From Candidatus Nitrosocosmicus agrestis (GTDB lineage: Archaea; Thermoproteota; Nitrososphaeria; Nitrososphaerales; Nitrososphaeraceae), in contig NZ_VUYS01000023.1 in the NCBI RefSeq assembly GCF_008389435.1, positions 1-55,381 of the forward strand: a stretch of DNA of 55,381 nucleotides, in the 5' to 3' direction. Shown one piece after another: positions 44,196 to 54,134 of this stretch. The number at the start of each line of letters is the position of its first letter. Within the stretch, counting starts at the first letter, position 1. The notes below the pieces were generated by a model that was not told the DNA's origin, searched no databases, and worked only from the letters and a program-made list of their open reading frames with translations. A program made the position numbers and the translations under genes.

Positions 44196-46388
44196 ATGGG
44201 AATACTAAGTGATAATGAATATAAATACCTCAAGAATAATCTTGGTAGGACTCCAAATGAACTCGAATTAAACATAATTAGCGCTGAATGGTCAGAGCAT
44301 TGTTCATACAAGTCATCCAAAAAACACATCAAGTTACTTCCAACCCAAAGCAAAAGTTTGATTGTTGGACCTGGATATGATGCAGGCGTAATTGATGTAG
44401 GTGATGGTGAAGTAGTAACAATACATATTGAGAGTCATAATCATCCATCAGCTGTTGAGCCATATGGAGGAGCCGCAACTGGAGTCGGGGGTGTTTTAAG
44501 AGATATACTCTCGATGGGGACCAGACCCATAGCATTGTACAACGCGCTTCGATTTGGAAATATCGATTCCAAAACCAAGGATGGCGGAAAAAATCTCTGG
44601 TTATTTAAGAATGTAGTGAGGGGAATCGCAGATTATGGTAATTGCATGGGAGTTCCAACTCTTGGTGGAGAGGTTGAATTTGATGAGTCTTTTAATGAGT
44701 ACTGTCTGGTGGATGTTGCATCAATAGGATTTTCAAAAAAGGATAAGATAATTGGTAATACTGCTTCAAAGGGTGATCTGATTATATTGGCTGGTAACGC
44801 CACAGGAATCGATGGAATTCATGGGGCATCATTTGCATCCAAAAACTTGGAAGAGGAAAATCGAAGCGCAGTTCAAATTCCAGATCCATTCTTGGAAAAG
44901 ATCCTCATGGAAGCCACAATGGAAGCAGTAGATCGTGCTTGCATTAAATCGATGAAGGATCTGGGTGGTGGAGGTTTGTCTTGTTGTCTATCAGAAACTG
45001 CTGACAATTTGAACAAAGGTATGATGATTGATTTATCTATGGTTCCAACAAATCTCTCTGATATTACGGATATACAAATAATGATCTCTGAATCACAAGA
45101 ACGGATGCTATACATTATTGATCCTAATATGAAAGAAAAATTTTTTGAAATTTTTAATAAGCATGAAATTACTTTTGCAATAATTGGTGAAGTTACAGAT
45201 GATGGCGAGTTATGCATTACTAAAAAGAATAACATATTAGCTAGAATGCCCGCAAAATTAATAGCCCATGCTCCACTTTTAGAAAGAGAGACTTATTACC
45301 CTTCCTACTTAAAGGAAATCAAAAAATCATTTAAATCTCCCGCCATAATTGATGATTATGAAAACAGCATTTATCAATTGCTTTCTGATCCCTCCATATG
45401 CAGCAAAAAATGGGTATATCAGCAATTTGACCACGAGGTTGGAGTTCGTACGGTAACAAAACCAGGCGAATCTGACAGCTCAGTGGTAAAATTGAATTCT
45501 GAGAAATACCTTACTTTTTCTTTGGATGGAAACTCAAAGCAATGTTACTTGGATCCATATAATGGAACACTTGGTATTCTTGCTGAATCACTTAGAAATA
45601 TTTCATGTAGTGGATCTAAACCATTGGGGGTAGTTGATCATTTGCAGTTTGGAAATCCCGAAAATAAGGAGGTTTTTTGGACATTTGTTCAGTCAATTAC
45701 CGCGATTAGGGATTTTTGTAATTTTATGGAAATTCCTGTAGTTGGAGGCAAAGTTAGCTTATATAATGAGACTTCAAATGGTTCCATAAAACCATCCCCC
45801 GTAATAGGTATGCTTGGGATTATTAATTCTAAGACAAAGATGAGAGGTGGAAAATTTGGCCCAGATGAATTTATTTTCATAATCGGAACTACCAAGGAGG
45901 ACCTCGGCGGGTCAGAATACTTTGAATATTGCTTGAATCTTACAGGCGGTCAAGTACCAATAGTAGATTTGGACATTCTAAAACAAACTATAGAGGTGAT
46001 CAAATCGCTGGTTAATCAAGATGGATTAATTAATGCAATTCATGATTGCTCAAAAGGGGGTCTCGTTATCTCATTGCTAGAAATGGCCATACAGTCGCAA
46101 ATTGGGTTTAATATTTCGACTACAAAAATCCCTAATGAATGTAGTCGGCTGGATTACCTACTTTTTTCCGAATCTCATAATCGTTTCCTATTGACAACCA
46201 AGAATCCATTAAAATTGGCAAGTTACTTAGATAATATGGCCATACCCTTTGCTAACATTGGGATTACCCAGTCAACAAAAGAATGTATAATTAAAGCGAA
46301 TGATAAAGAGAATATTATTTTAGACTTGGTCAAAGTAACTGAGATCTATAACAATTGCTTAAACGAATTATTTAAGGGGAAAAGTTGA
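44196..46388 (+). CDS. purL: Phosphoribosylformylglycinamidine synthase large subunit
   Basis: 730 residues, the small PurL type that works with separate PurQ and PurS. Motifs seen: EWSEHCSYKSSKK near the N-terminus, ESHNHPSAVEPYGGAATGVGG (substrate and ATP site), GGGGLSCCLSE-type DLGGGGLSCCLSE, and in the second half IHDCSKGGLVISL. It forms FGAM using ATP and ammonia from PurQ. The ATG is preceded by a GGTGA ribosome-binding sequence. The gene order purQ-purL-purF forms one transcription unit with rps8e upstream. Confidence 0.96.
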   Translation: MGILSDNEYKYLKNNLGRTPNELELNIISAEWSEHCSYKSSKKHIKLLPTQSKSLIVGPGYDAGVIDVGDGEVVTIHIESHNHPSAVEPYGGAATGVGGVLRDILSMGTRPIALYNALRFGNIDSKTKDGGKNLWLFKNVVRGIADYGNCMGVPTLGGEVEFDESFNEYCLVDVASIGFSKKDKIIGNTASKGDLIILAGNATGIDGIHGASFASKNLEEENRSAVQIPDPFLEKILMEATMEAVDRACIKSMKDLGGGGLSCCLSETADNLNKGMMIDLSMVPTNLSDITDIQIMISESQERMLYIIDPNMKEKFFEIFNKHEITFAIIGEVTDDGELCITKKNNILARMPAKLIAHAPLLERETYYPSYLKEIKKSFKSPAIIDDYENSIYQLLSDPSICSKKWVYQQFDHEVGVRTVTKPGESDSSVVKLNSEKYLTFSLDGNSKQCYLDPYNGTLGILAESLRNISCSGSKPLGVVDHLQFGNPENKEVFWTFVQSITAIRDFCNFMEIPVVGGKVSLYNETSNGSIKPSPVIGMLGIINSKTKMRGGKFGPDEFIFIIGTTKEDLGGSEYFEYCLNLTGGQVPIVDLDILKQTIEVIKSLVNQDGLINAIHDCSKGGLVISLLEMAIQSQIGFNISTTKIPNECSRLDYLLFSESHNRFLLTTKNPLKLASYLDNMAIPFANIGITQSTKECIIKANDKENIILDLVKVTEIYNNCLNELFKGKS

Positions 46389-46479
46389 TATTTTTTTAAA
46401 AATTCTTATTAGCTCTCCTGGTTGAATGTCTCGCATCAAAATGGCCCCGAATGAGGAAAACGCACATGATTCCGATGAG

Positions 46480-46489
46480 TTTTTTATAA
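46480..46489 (+). promoter_or_regulatory. Candidate TATA box before purF
   Basis: GTTTTTTATA-type sequence (TTTTTTATAA) about 56-66 bases before the purF ATG, in the 157-base gap after purL, consistent with a separate purF promoter. Consensus only. Confidence 0.35.
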
Positions 46490-46545
46490 CATAGGTTGGT
46501 AAAATGAAATATTAAAAAGAAGGAAAGACGAAGGATAATTTTCTA

Positions 46546-47988
46546 ATGGTTCATGAAAATTGCGGAGTTGTTGGCATATATTCGCTTGGTGGGGTTAACG
46601 TCATACCCTATCTGATAGATTGCCTACGATCGCTACAGCATCGAGGTCAGGAATCTTGGGGAATCGCTGTCCCAAAAAAAATCCCATATAAGAAAACTGG
46701 ATTGGTATCTCGATCCGCTAATGAGTTTGAGAATATAATCACAAAATATTCATCAAATATTGGTATTGGCCATGTTCGATATTCTACCTTTGGTTCGAGC
46801 TCTTTAGAAAACGCCCAGCCACTTAAGGTAAAAGACCTGTGTGTAGCTCATAACGGTACCATTACAAACGCTCAACAACTTTCTAATTTGGTAGGAGGTT
46901 GCACCTTTACTCCACAGAATATGACGGACACTTTGGTGGCAGCTCAAAGGTTGGTTGAAATTTTAAAGAGCAAAGACGACATGAAGAGTGCAATGACTAT
47001 ACTAAAAAAAGAGATGATAGGTTCTTATTGCTTTACATTTTTGACTGATTCTAATACAATTTATGCTGCGAGGGACCCAAAGGGCTTTAGACCAATGGTT
47101 CTAGGTCACCACAAGGATACAAATACTTTTATAATTGCATCCGAATCATGTGCGTTTTCCTCATTCGGGGCCATTTTGATGCGAGACATTCAACCAGGAG
47201 AGCTAATAAGAATTGATCAGAATGGTATTCGATCCGAAACATATGCTGATGCAACAAAGCACGCGCATTGCGCTTTTGAATTCACTTATTTCGCCCACCC
47301 AAGCTCTATCATGGAAGGAATAAACATTTACTTGGCCAGAAAAAAAATTGGTGAATATTTAGCTGAAAAGTATCCTATTAGTGATGCTGACGTAGTTATT
47401 CCAGTTCCAGATTCTTCACGTCCGGCAGCGCTTGGGTATTCACTCAAGCTAGGAATACCATTTGAAGAAGGGTTACTAAAGGATCGATATAGCAAGAAGG
47501 GTTCTATGCGAAGTTTTATAGAGCCTTTAAATGAAGATCGTAAAGAAATTAATCAAAACATACTTCCTATTAGAGAAGTTATTCAAAATAAGCATGTAAT
47601 AATAGTTGACGACAGCATAGTGAGAGGTACGAGTTCTCGAGCAATCATAGAATCGGTAAAAAGTGCCGGAGCCAAAAAAATTTCTATGGTGGTTACCTAT
47701 CCACCTATTAGCTATCCGTGTTACGCCGGAATTGATTTTCCCTCACAAGAGGAGTTGATAGCTTTTCAGGTTGCTAGGAATGAAACTAATTTAGAAAGTA
47801 TCGGAAACAAAGTGTCTAAAATAATTGGAGCCAATACTGTATTGTATAATGACAATTTGACATTGGCAAAAGGAATTGGATTAAAGAAAAGTGAATTGTG
47901 TTTCTCATGTTCAACAGGAGATTATTCACCACTGGGTATTACACCTAATTTCAATTTGAAATATCAAATTAATGACAAATTGCTTTAA
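46546..47988 (+). CDS. purF: Amidophosphoribosyltransferase
   Basis: 480 residues. The N-terminal glutaminase starts MVHENCGVVGIYS; removal of the first five residues would expose Cys6 as the catalytic nucleophile. The phosphoribosyltransferase half has the PRPP loop VIIVDDSIVRGTSSRA. Four cysteines in the positions used by Bacillus-type PurF for a [4Fe-4S] cluster are present: HCAFEF, YPCYAG, and LCFSC. It catalyses the first committed step of purine synthesis (PRPP plus glutamine to phosphoribosylamine). The FeS cluster makes oxygen sensitivity likely. Confidence 0.96.
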   Translation: MVHENCGVVGIYSLGGVNVIPYLIDCLRSLQHRGQESWGIAVPKKIPYKKTGLVSRSANEFENIITKYSSNIGIGHVRYSTFGSSSLENAQPLKVKDLCVAHNGTITNAQQLSNLVGGCTFTPQNMTDTLVAAQRLVEILKSKDDMKSAMTILKKEMIGSYCFTFLTDSNTIYAARDPKGFRPMVLGHHKDTNTFIIASESCAFSSFGAILMRDIQPGELIRIDQNGIRSETYADATKHAHCAFEFTYFAHPSSIMEGINIYLARKKIGEYLAEKYPISDADVVIPVPDSSRPAALGYSLKLGIPFEEGLLKDRYSKKGSMRSFIEPLNEDRKEINQNILPIREVIQNKHVIIVDDSIVRGTSSRAIIESVKSAGAKKISMVVTYPPISYPCYAGIDFPSQEELIAFQVARNETNLESIGNKVSKIIGANTVLYNDNLTLAKGIGLKKSELCFSCSTGDYSPLGITPNFNLKYQINDKLL

Positions 47989-48023
47989 AACTAAAATTTA
48001 AATCCCTTTCAAACAGATTAATC

Positions 48024-48344
48024 TTGTTGAGTTTAGAACAATTAAGAGATAAAGCGTTTTTCCAAAACTCGATAGATGTATGGATTATGCTTTGTGAAGA
48101 AAAAAATTGGGAATACTCTGATACGAAAAACTATCTTAAATTCATTGATTATTTATTTTCTAAGGGTATGAAAATTCAAAGATTTCCGCTTTGTATTAAA
48201 GAATCTGGAGGTGTGTTTGAAAGAGGAAAAAACAAGACAAATTTTTTAGAAAAGATATCCAAAATTCAATCTGACAATGCTGCGGCATTTACCATAAAAC
48301 TCACGGAATCAGCCATAGCAACAATAAGGACATTTTCACCTTAG
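48024..48344 (+). CDS. Hypothetical 106-residue protein
   Basis: TTG-started frame, 35 bases after purF on the same strand. Hydrophilic alpha/beta protein (SLEQLRDKAFFQNSIDVWIML, KYLKFIDYLFSKGMKIQRF) with ESGGVFERGKNK before a C-terminal helix; no membrane segment. No family recognised. Compact spacing suggests co-transcription with purF, but a role in purine metabolism cannot be inferred. Confidence 0.6.
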   Translation: MLSLEQLRDKAFFQNSIDVWIMLCEEKNWEYSDTKNYLKFIDYLFSKGMKIQRFPLCIKESGGVFERGKNKTNFLEKISKIQSDNAAAFTIKLTESAIATIRTFSP

Positions 48345-48354
48345 TTAGTTGATT

Positions 48355-48816
48355 TCAAATTATTTTGGAGGTCCAATATGTGGACTTATGTATTCGCCAA
48401 TCTCTATAGTCTTTAAGTATTCTGACATCATCATCATATAGGTTAGCATTGCTGAGATTTTTAGAATTTAGCCAATTAACATCTAAATTAATGCCTCGAA
48501 TTTTTGCATTAAATTCAGTAACAATGCATATAAAAACGGCAGTGACAAAATGATTAGTTCCACCCGCATCATATTCCGAATAAATCCCAAGTATCGCTAT
48601 AGGTTCGATCTCATATGGGGTACTTTCAGCAATTATCCGTTTAGCAGTTGATTCTGCAGATTCGTTATAAAGTACGTCACCTACTGGAATCTTAATCATC
48701 GAAAATGGATCGTTCTTATTCACAATAATAAAAAGGATTTCATTATTACTATTATTTAGAATGGCTTTAACTCTGATATGTGGAGTCCTGCTTGTCATTT
48801 CAATATACCTCTCCAA
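48355..48816 (-). CDS. Nudix-fold protein with degenerate Nudix box
   Basis: 153 residues from the first ATG; an in-frame ATG at residue 7 is also possible. The fold pattern is Nudix: VKAILNNSNNEILFIIVN, KIPVGDVLYNESAESTAKRI, then ILGIYSEYDAGGTNHFVTAVF. The box should read Gx5Ex7REUxEExGU; here it reads GDVLYNESAESTAKRIIAES, so the RE and EE catalytic carboxylates are replaced. It probably binds a nucleotide-like ligand without hydrolysing it. It follows the topoisomerase gene on the same strand after 9 bases, implying co-transcription. Confidence 0.68.
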   Translation of the reverse strand: MERYIEMTSRTPHIRVKAILNNSNNEILFIIVNKNDPFSMIKIPVGDVLYNESAESTAKRIIAESTPYEIEPIAILGIYSEYDAGGTNHFVTAVFICIVTEFNAKIRGINLDVNWLNSKNLSNANLYDDDVRILKDYRDWRIHKSTYWTSKII

Positions 48817-48825
48817 AACACGAGT

Positions 48826-50565
48826 CTATCGGAAGTTAAAAAAAGATTTCAGTTCTTTGTTTGATACTGAATCCACCCAAAGAAATTTTCTCTGTAATGT
48901 ACCTGTGTACATCTTTTTCCAATCCAACTCAACTAGATTCATCCAAGACTTGAATACACGTGGATCGATATAATTACGAAGGGATGTTCCCAGGTTATAT
49001 TCTCGAGTATCTTTTTGCAATTTGAGCTGAAATTCTAGTTTTTCAATTCTCTCAAGTAATCTTTGCCTTTGCTTATCGGTCTTCCATTTCCGGGAACTTA
49101 GATCAGATTTTAACTTTGAAATAGACTCTTTCTTCTTTAGGACAGAATCTTCAAATCTTTGATTAGTAAGGACTGAATTCGGATTTTTTGGATCAATTCC
49201 TTTTTTATGGTTACAAGTAATCGCGGCTTGAAGATTCGCGTATTTGGCTACATACGTCTTCTCAAACTCACTTGATGCTTTGTTAACTTTGATCGGGGGA
49301 TCCCTGAGCCATCGTTTAACTACGTTGGTAGCAATATAAGTCCTAAAAACCTTCGCAGTCAAACCTGGAACATTCTTTGAGTCAATGTTCCTTAAGAATG
49401 TATTTACTCTTAAAGAGTTTATATTATCAAATATGTGATCAGTCGCATTTTTGTTTTTGACAAACATCATGAGGTTATCATATAAAAGTATCTTTTCAGG
49501 GGTATCAGCTTCAATCGATTTTTGCCACGGGACACTATCTTTTCCTAAGAAATTAAATTCAATGGTTTTAGTCCCATTTGGTAATTCTCTGAAGATCAAA
49601 TGTTCTTTTCTTAGAGTGGTCGCACCTACCGTATCAGCCTCATCTGGATCTTTTTCATCTCCTACCCTCATGGCTAACTTTATGATGAGAAAACACACCG
49701 TAGCAATTTTTTTCTGATTAAGGTCCCTAGAACTCATCCTATGGATAATTTCCTTCTCTATTTTCAAGATGTATTTCTCAAGGTTCAATGCCTTGTCATA
49801 TTTTGCTTTATCGTAATTTTGACGAATCAAAGATGAATCATGAAGCCAAACATATTTCCGCTTTCCAGTCAAAGTCTCGATCCAGGATGCTAGCCATGTA
49901 GATGTATGATCGTGAATGATCTTTTGCCATGGTCCCTCTGGAACGCTCGCTTCTTCACCTAAATTCAATATTACATCTTGTGGACTAACCCTTGGTTTCC
50001 ATCTACCGCGTAATGGATGCTGACCTCTGCCCATAAAAAGGCCAGGAGGTTCCACGAGCCAGTTTGCGACATCTACCTCAGTACCATCAACGAAAGCTTT
50101 TCCATAAAAATTTTTTAACCTTTCTTTTTCAACTTTTTTTTCTAAAGATATTCTTTTCTTTACATCTTTTGGCAAATCCCTCCAATTTTGTTTCTCTTTT
50201 TCCTTAATTGCTTTTTCTTTATCGACCAGTTCATTGAATTTACTAAAATCTAAATCAGAAATTTGGTTTATCCTTGATCGAATATTATCAGGAAATAATT
50301 TTTTAAAATCCTGAATAAAATTTTGTTGAAAAACCGGATCATGCACGTAGTGTGTATCCTTTTTCTTAGACCATGCGTATACCAATTCTTCTTGATCCGC
50401 ATCCAATGTAATCCTTTCACCTTTAATTCTGAACTCTAAGCCCTTTGGCTGATAAATTGGTGGAAAGCAGACTCCGTTATGAAAGAGTGTATTCCATTTT
50501 CGGTTCTCTTTGTTTTTAATGTTTTGCTCAGATTTATCGTCAGAAGAAATCGAAATGGAAGTCAA
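48826..50565 (-). CDS. DNA topoisomerase type IB
   Basis: 579 residues, the eukaryote-like TopIB found in Nitrososphaerota. The N-terminal core (FPPIYQPKGLEFRIKGERI, then WLVEPPGLFMGRGQHPLRG) wraps the DNA. The catalytic part contains ALRVGDEKDPDEADTVG-type AMRVGDEKDPDEADTVG and KVFRTYIATN (active-site Arg). A coiled-coil linker follows, and the C-terminal LGTSLRNYIDPR carries the nucleophile Tyr532. It relaxes supercoils ATP-independently. It precedes a Nudix-fold gene by 9 bases on the same strand. Confidence 0.97.
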   Translation of the reverse strand: MTSISISSDDKSEQNIKNKENRKWNTLFHNGVCFPPIYQPKGLEFRIKGERITLDADQEELVYAWSKKKDTHYVHDPVFQQNFIQDFKKLFPDNIRSRINQISDLDFSKFNELVDKEKAIKEKEKQNWRDLPKDVKKRISLEKKVEKERLKNFYGKAFVDGTEVDVANWLVEPPGLFMGRGQHPLRGRWKPRVSPQDVILNLGEEASVPEGPWQKIIHDHTSTWLASWIETLTGKRKYVWLHDSSLIRQNYDKAKYDKALNLEKYILKIEKEIIHRMSSRDLNQKKIATVCFLIIKLAMRVGDEKDPDEADTVGATTLRKEHLIFRELPNGTKTIEFNFLGKDSVPWQKSIEADTPEKILLYDNLMMFVKNKNATDHIFDNINSLRVNTFLRNIDSKNVPGLTAKVFRTYIATNVVKRWLRDPPIKVNKASSEFEKTYVAKYANLQAAITCNHKKGIDPKNPNSVLTNQRFEDSVLKKKESISKLKSDLSSRKWKTDKQRQRLLERIEKLEFQLKLQKDTREYNLGTSLRNYIDPRVFKSWMNLVELDWKKMYTGTLQRKFLWVDSVSNKELKSFFNFR

Positions 50566-50635
50566 TTGATATAAAGTAAAACCCTATTTAGAATATAAAA
50601 ATATTCTCCATATAATAAACCCATTAAAGAGCCTG

Positions 50636-51463
50636 TCAATAACTATCAAGTATTCCAGATTTGTTTCTATAAAAGCGGCCAAATTCGGATAATTTTGATA
50701 TTTGGCCTTTGTTGAAAACGGTTCCGTCTACGCATACAAGCTTATCATTTATACTACAGCTTGAGCAAATTCCTATTCCACATTTCATATATCTCTCGAC
50801 ACTTGCCTCTAATTGTATAGTTTTTTTAGAAATAATTTCATATACTCCTTTCATCATTAATTCCGGACCGCAAGTATATACCATATCTATCTTGGGATCC
50901 TTTTCTACGATATTATCTAAAAGTTCAGTGGGGTATCCTTTAAACCCTATAGAACCATCATCTGTTGCAATCAGAAGTTCAAATTGCCTGTCTTGCATAA
51001 TATGTGAAATCAAGTCGATGAAAAATAACTCACTCTTTGACCTCGCACCAACGATAATTGTAGAAAAGATGTCAGAATTTTTAGTATGATTGAGAAGTCT
51101 GACCAAAGGAACCAAGCCAGTTCCGCCACCAATCAGAAGCCTATGTTTAAAACCAGGGTCGGTTGAAAACGAATTTCCATAGGGTCCTCTAATGCCTATT
51201 GTTTCTCCTTCCACTAAATTAAACAATGAAGTAGATGCTAACCCTTTCTTCCTTATTGTTATCGCTGCTTCACCTTGCGAATTAGATATCATGACACTTA
51301 GTGGGATCTCCTCTTTTTGTGGAATCCAGACCATCAAAAACTGGCCAGGTTTAGCGTTATGAGAAAGATAGTCATCAAAGATTAAGGTTTTAACAGAAGG
51401 AGTCTCCTCTCTAGTTTTTTTTATCCTCACAATCCGCAGAATGTTCTTATCGATGTGCAACAC
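50636..51463 (-). CDS. pyrK: Dihydroorotate dehydrogenase electron-transfer subunit
   Basis: 275 residues. An FAD-binding barrel (about 1-100, IRGPYGNSF) and an NAD-binding domain (LLIGGGTGLVPLVRLL, MVYTCGPELMMKGV) precede a [2Fe-2S] site with Cys228, Cys233, Cys236 and Cys244 in KCGIGICSSC and VCVDG. It passes electrons from dihydroorotate oxidation by PyrD to NAD+. It overlaps the end of pyrD by 17 bases on the same strand, so the pair is translationally coupled. Confidence 0.95.
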   Translation of the reverse strand: MLHIDKNILRIVRIKKTREETPSVKTLIFDDYLSHNAKPGQFLMVWIPQKEEIPLSVMISNSQGEAAITIRKKGLASTSLFNLVEGETIGIRGPYGNSFSTDPGFKHRLLIGGGTGLVPLVRLLNHTKNSDIFSTIIVGARSKSELFFIDLISHIMQDRQFELLIATDDGSIGFKGYPTELLDNIVEKDPKIDMVYTCGPELMMKGVYEIISKKTIQLEASVERYMKCGIGICSSCSINDKLVCVDGTVFNKGQISKLSEFGRFYRNKSGILDSY

Positions 51464-52352
51464 CTATCAACTCCCTTAACGAATCATATTTTTTTGCCTC
51501 AAGATAGACCTTTAAATCCTTGGCAAGTCTTTGAATTGAATTGATGCCGTATGTTCCTATCATGCTTCCAACTTGAACCGCTGTAGCACCCGCCATCACA
51601 TATTCAATAACATCCTCATAATTTTGAATTCCCCCGCATCCAATGATAGGAATTTTGATGCTTTTATAAAGCTCATAAACACATCTTACTCCAATAGATT
51701 TTAAAGCAATTCCTGATAAACCACCTATTTTGTTTTCTAAAATAGGGCATCTATTTGTTATATCAATCTTCATCGCTCTTATGGTATTGATTGCGGTTAC
51801 ACCATCAGCCCCAGAATTTTCTGCTGTTTTTGCAATATGAATAACGTCAGTCTTACCTATACCTACCTTTACAAATAATGGCTTACTTGTCTTGGTCTTT
51901 ATTGATCTTATTATGTCAGAAACCAGCTTTGGATCATCGCCAATCTCCATACCCATCTTCTCTACATGAGGACAAGATAGATTGAGTTCGAAGCCAAGAA
52001 TGTTGTGATTTTTAATCTTTTCTACAATTTGAATATATTCAGAAACATTCGATCCTACTAAACTAACAAACAAAGGGACAGAGTTGTTTGCAATTTCTTT
52101 GGCAAAAGCTTCTGCACCAGGATTTGCCAATCCAACAGCATTTAGCCAATTATTATTACCTAATGCTACTATGGTGGGATTCCTATAACCATCCCGCGGT
52201 TTAATGCTGATTGATTTGCTGACAATAGCACCGACGCCTATCTTTTCTAATCTTTTAAATATACTTTGAGATAAACCCAATATTCCTGATGCTACAATGA
52301 TGGGATTGTTCAGTTCAATTCCAGCAAACTTTGTGGGAATGTCAAAAACCAA
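51447..52352 (-). CDS. pyrD: Dihydroorotate dehydrogenase, class 1B catalytic subunit
   Basis: 301 residues. FMN-dependent TIM barrel with LNNPIIVASGILG, NAVGLANPGAEAF, the catalytic Cys127 in LNLSCPHVEKMG, and FVKVGIGKTD. A Cys rather than Ser base is typical of class 1, and partnership with PyrK identifies class 1B. It converts dihydroorotate to orotate in pyrimidine synthesis. First gene of a two-gene operon with pyrK. Confidence 0.96.
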   Translation of the reverse strand: MVFDIPTKFAGIELNNPIIVASGILGLSQSIFKRLEKIGVGAIVSKSISIKPRDGYRNPTIVALGNNNWLNAVGLANPGAEAFAKEIANNSVPLFVSLVGSNVSEYIQIVEKIKNHNILGFELNLSCPHVEKMGMEIGDDPKLVSDIIRSIKTKTSKPLFVKVGIGKTDVIHIAKTAENSGADGVTAINTIRAMKIDITNRCPILENKIGGLSGIALKSIGVRCVYELYKSIKIPIIGCGGIQNYEDVIEYVMAGATAVQVGSMIGTYGINSIQRLAKDLKVYLEAKKYDSLRELIGVAHR

Positions 52353-53171
52353 CTCTTTTTATAAAGAATTCACATTTCATTAATTAAAACGTTCCTTCCA
52401 ATGTTCTTGATTTTTACAATTGCAAAGTTTATGGTCTTAAGAATAAATTATAAAATGATTTTAGCTGCATTATCAATATTTATTTTGTCTCGAACACATT
52501 TACTATGATTTATAAAACGTTTTAATTTAGTATATCACCATATTTTTTAGTTTTCCATCAGCAATATGAAGGATTCAAAACTCGTCTAATGATTCCTAAT
52601 TCCCTAAAACATGGTTAACTTTTACCAAAATCCGTTGCCGTGATCTAGACTAAGAGAATTACATTTTGGAAACTTTTATTGTTCGAATGGCAGTGATTTA
52701 TAGTTGTATAGATGTTTTAAATGATTGTATCTTTGATTTCAATGTGTGACTTTTGATATGTCTTTTAGAATTCCCAGTAGGACATTAAACTAACTTGTAT
52801 AGTATTTTATCAATAAGAAATACGACAATACCTTAGTGGTATTTATTTTATCCTATGGTATGGAGCAATATCTTTATTGGTATTTATTTGACCTCGATTG
52901 CCACAGGAACAATGATATTAATCTTTAATACCCCATTGCGGATACTGCTCCTAAGATAATACAAGTCAATAAAAATCAAAAAAATATCTATCAGTAAATA
53001 GACATTACCGGACTTCTAAAATTGCATAATTAAGGATTTCGAGTATCTTAATCACCTTATATTCAAATGAGCACCTGAAAGCAAAGATTACTTCAGACTT
53101 TGAATCTGCCATTCCGCTACTCACAAAAAATATTTGAACGCTTGGCGTGCAATTATGTGGACCTTCAAGAA
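52353..53171. other. AT-rich spacer, possible interrupted gene end
   Basis: Most of this 0.8 kb has no credible frame. Two copies of TGGTATTTATTT (near 52838 and 52878) form a short direct repeat. At its right end a minus-strand frame (53005 to about 53171) reads GMADSKSEVIFAFRCSF and then LEILNYAILEVR and runs into the IS6-like element, so it may be the tail of a gene cut by that insertion. Confidence 0.35.
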
Positions 53172-53847
53172 GGCTCTGTTCAGTTAACGATAAGCCTATA
53201 GCTTGAAAGCATTCCATTTCTTTTATGCTTACTAGAAACAGAACGCCTTCAAAGTATGTATATTATGGGTTGCATTTGTACTTTTCAGGCCTATCCTTAA
53301 GGAAAGCCTCGGAAAGATTATCTCAGATATACAAGAGAAATCACGTTTTCTTTGCCAAAAGTGGAATTGGATTCAAAAGTACAAGCCTCAAAAGCTGAAG
53401 TCAACTAGAAGAAGAGTTCTAGAGTATATAATAGATGAGACCATGTTGAAGGTGGGATCAGAGTACATCTGGCTATGGATTGCTATCGAACCAAAAAACA
53501 AACAGATCCTCGCACTAACTATCTCAAAGGAGAGAAACATGTTTGTAGCTGAAAGATTCATTTCAGGTTTAGTCAAGATTCATGGAATTCATCCAGTTTC
53601 GACTGATGGAGGTACTTGGTATCCACTGGCCTGTAGATTCTTAATTCTCGATCATCACATTCATTCCTCTCTGGAGAAAAGTCTGATTGAAAGAAAGATG
53701 CAATACATAAAAGACAGAACGGAAAGTTTTGATGATTATTTTCCCTGTAGAATAAAGAATTGCAAGTTGAAGCACGTAAGTAACTGGTTGAATATGTTTT
53801 CAGATTATCATAACAAGGAGGTGAACGACGCTTAAGTTAACAGCGCC
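53172..53847 (+). mobile_element. IS6-like insertion sequence, copy 3 (least decayed)
   Basis: Left end GGCTCTGTTCAGTTAACGA (53172-53190) and right end CTTAAGTTAACAGCGCC (53831-53847) are inverted copies with small changes. The interior holds one transposase gene with a single frameshift. At 676 bp it is a little short. The two flanking 8-mers are not the same, so no target duplication is visible. Confidence 0.75.
53221..53835 (+). pseudogene. IS6-family transposase with one frameshift
   Basis: The first part reads YYGLHLYFSGLSLRKASERL to about 53358. The frame then shifts and continues WNWIQKYKPQKLKSTRRRVL and on to the stop at 53835. The DDE catalytic residues are visible: IIDETMLKVG (first Asp), VSTDGGTWYP (second Asp) and IERKMQYIKDRTESFDDYF (Glu). 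The 130-codon ATG frame at 53443-53835 is only the C-terminal two-thirds. Apart from the frameshift it looks intact, so it is the youngest of the three copies, or the frame could be restored by programmed shifting, which is less likely. Confidence 0.75.
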
Positions 53848-54134
53848 CTCTTTCCGATATATATAATTTAAATTGGATTATACGAGTTTATTTTTTTATG
53901 CATCAGTTTTTGTTAGTCTTTTTTAATCTTAATAAATCAAAATTTAGCATGTTAATTAAAGAGCAATAATGGGAGAGGATTAAGGTTGCTCTTGGGAAGG
54001 TTGAATTAACAACTAACCTATCTTTCATGTTTAACCCTTTATGACAAAACATAAAATTTTGCGCCTCGGAAAGGATAGATTATATTGTACATAACTTTAA
54101 GATGATATGCTTATAACCTAGAATGGCTGGGCTT

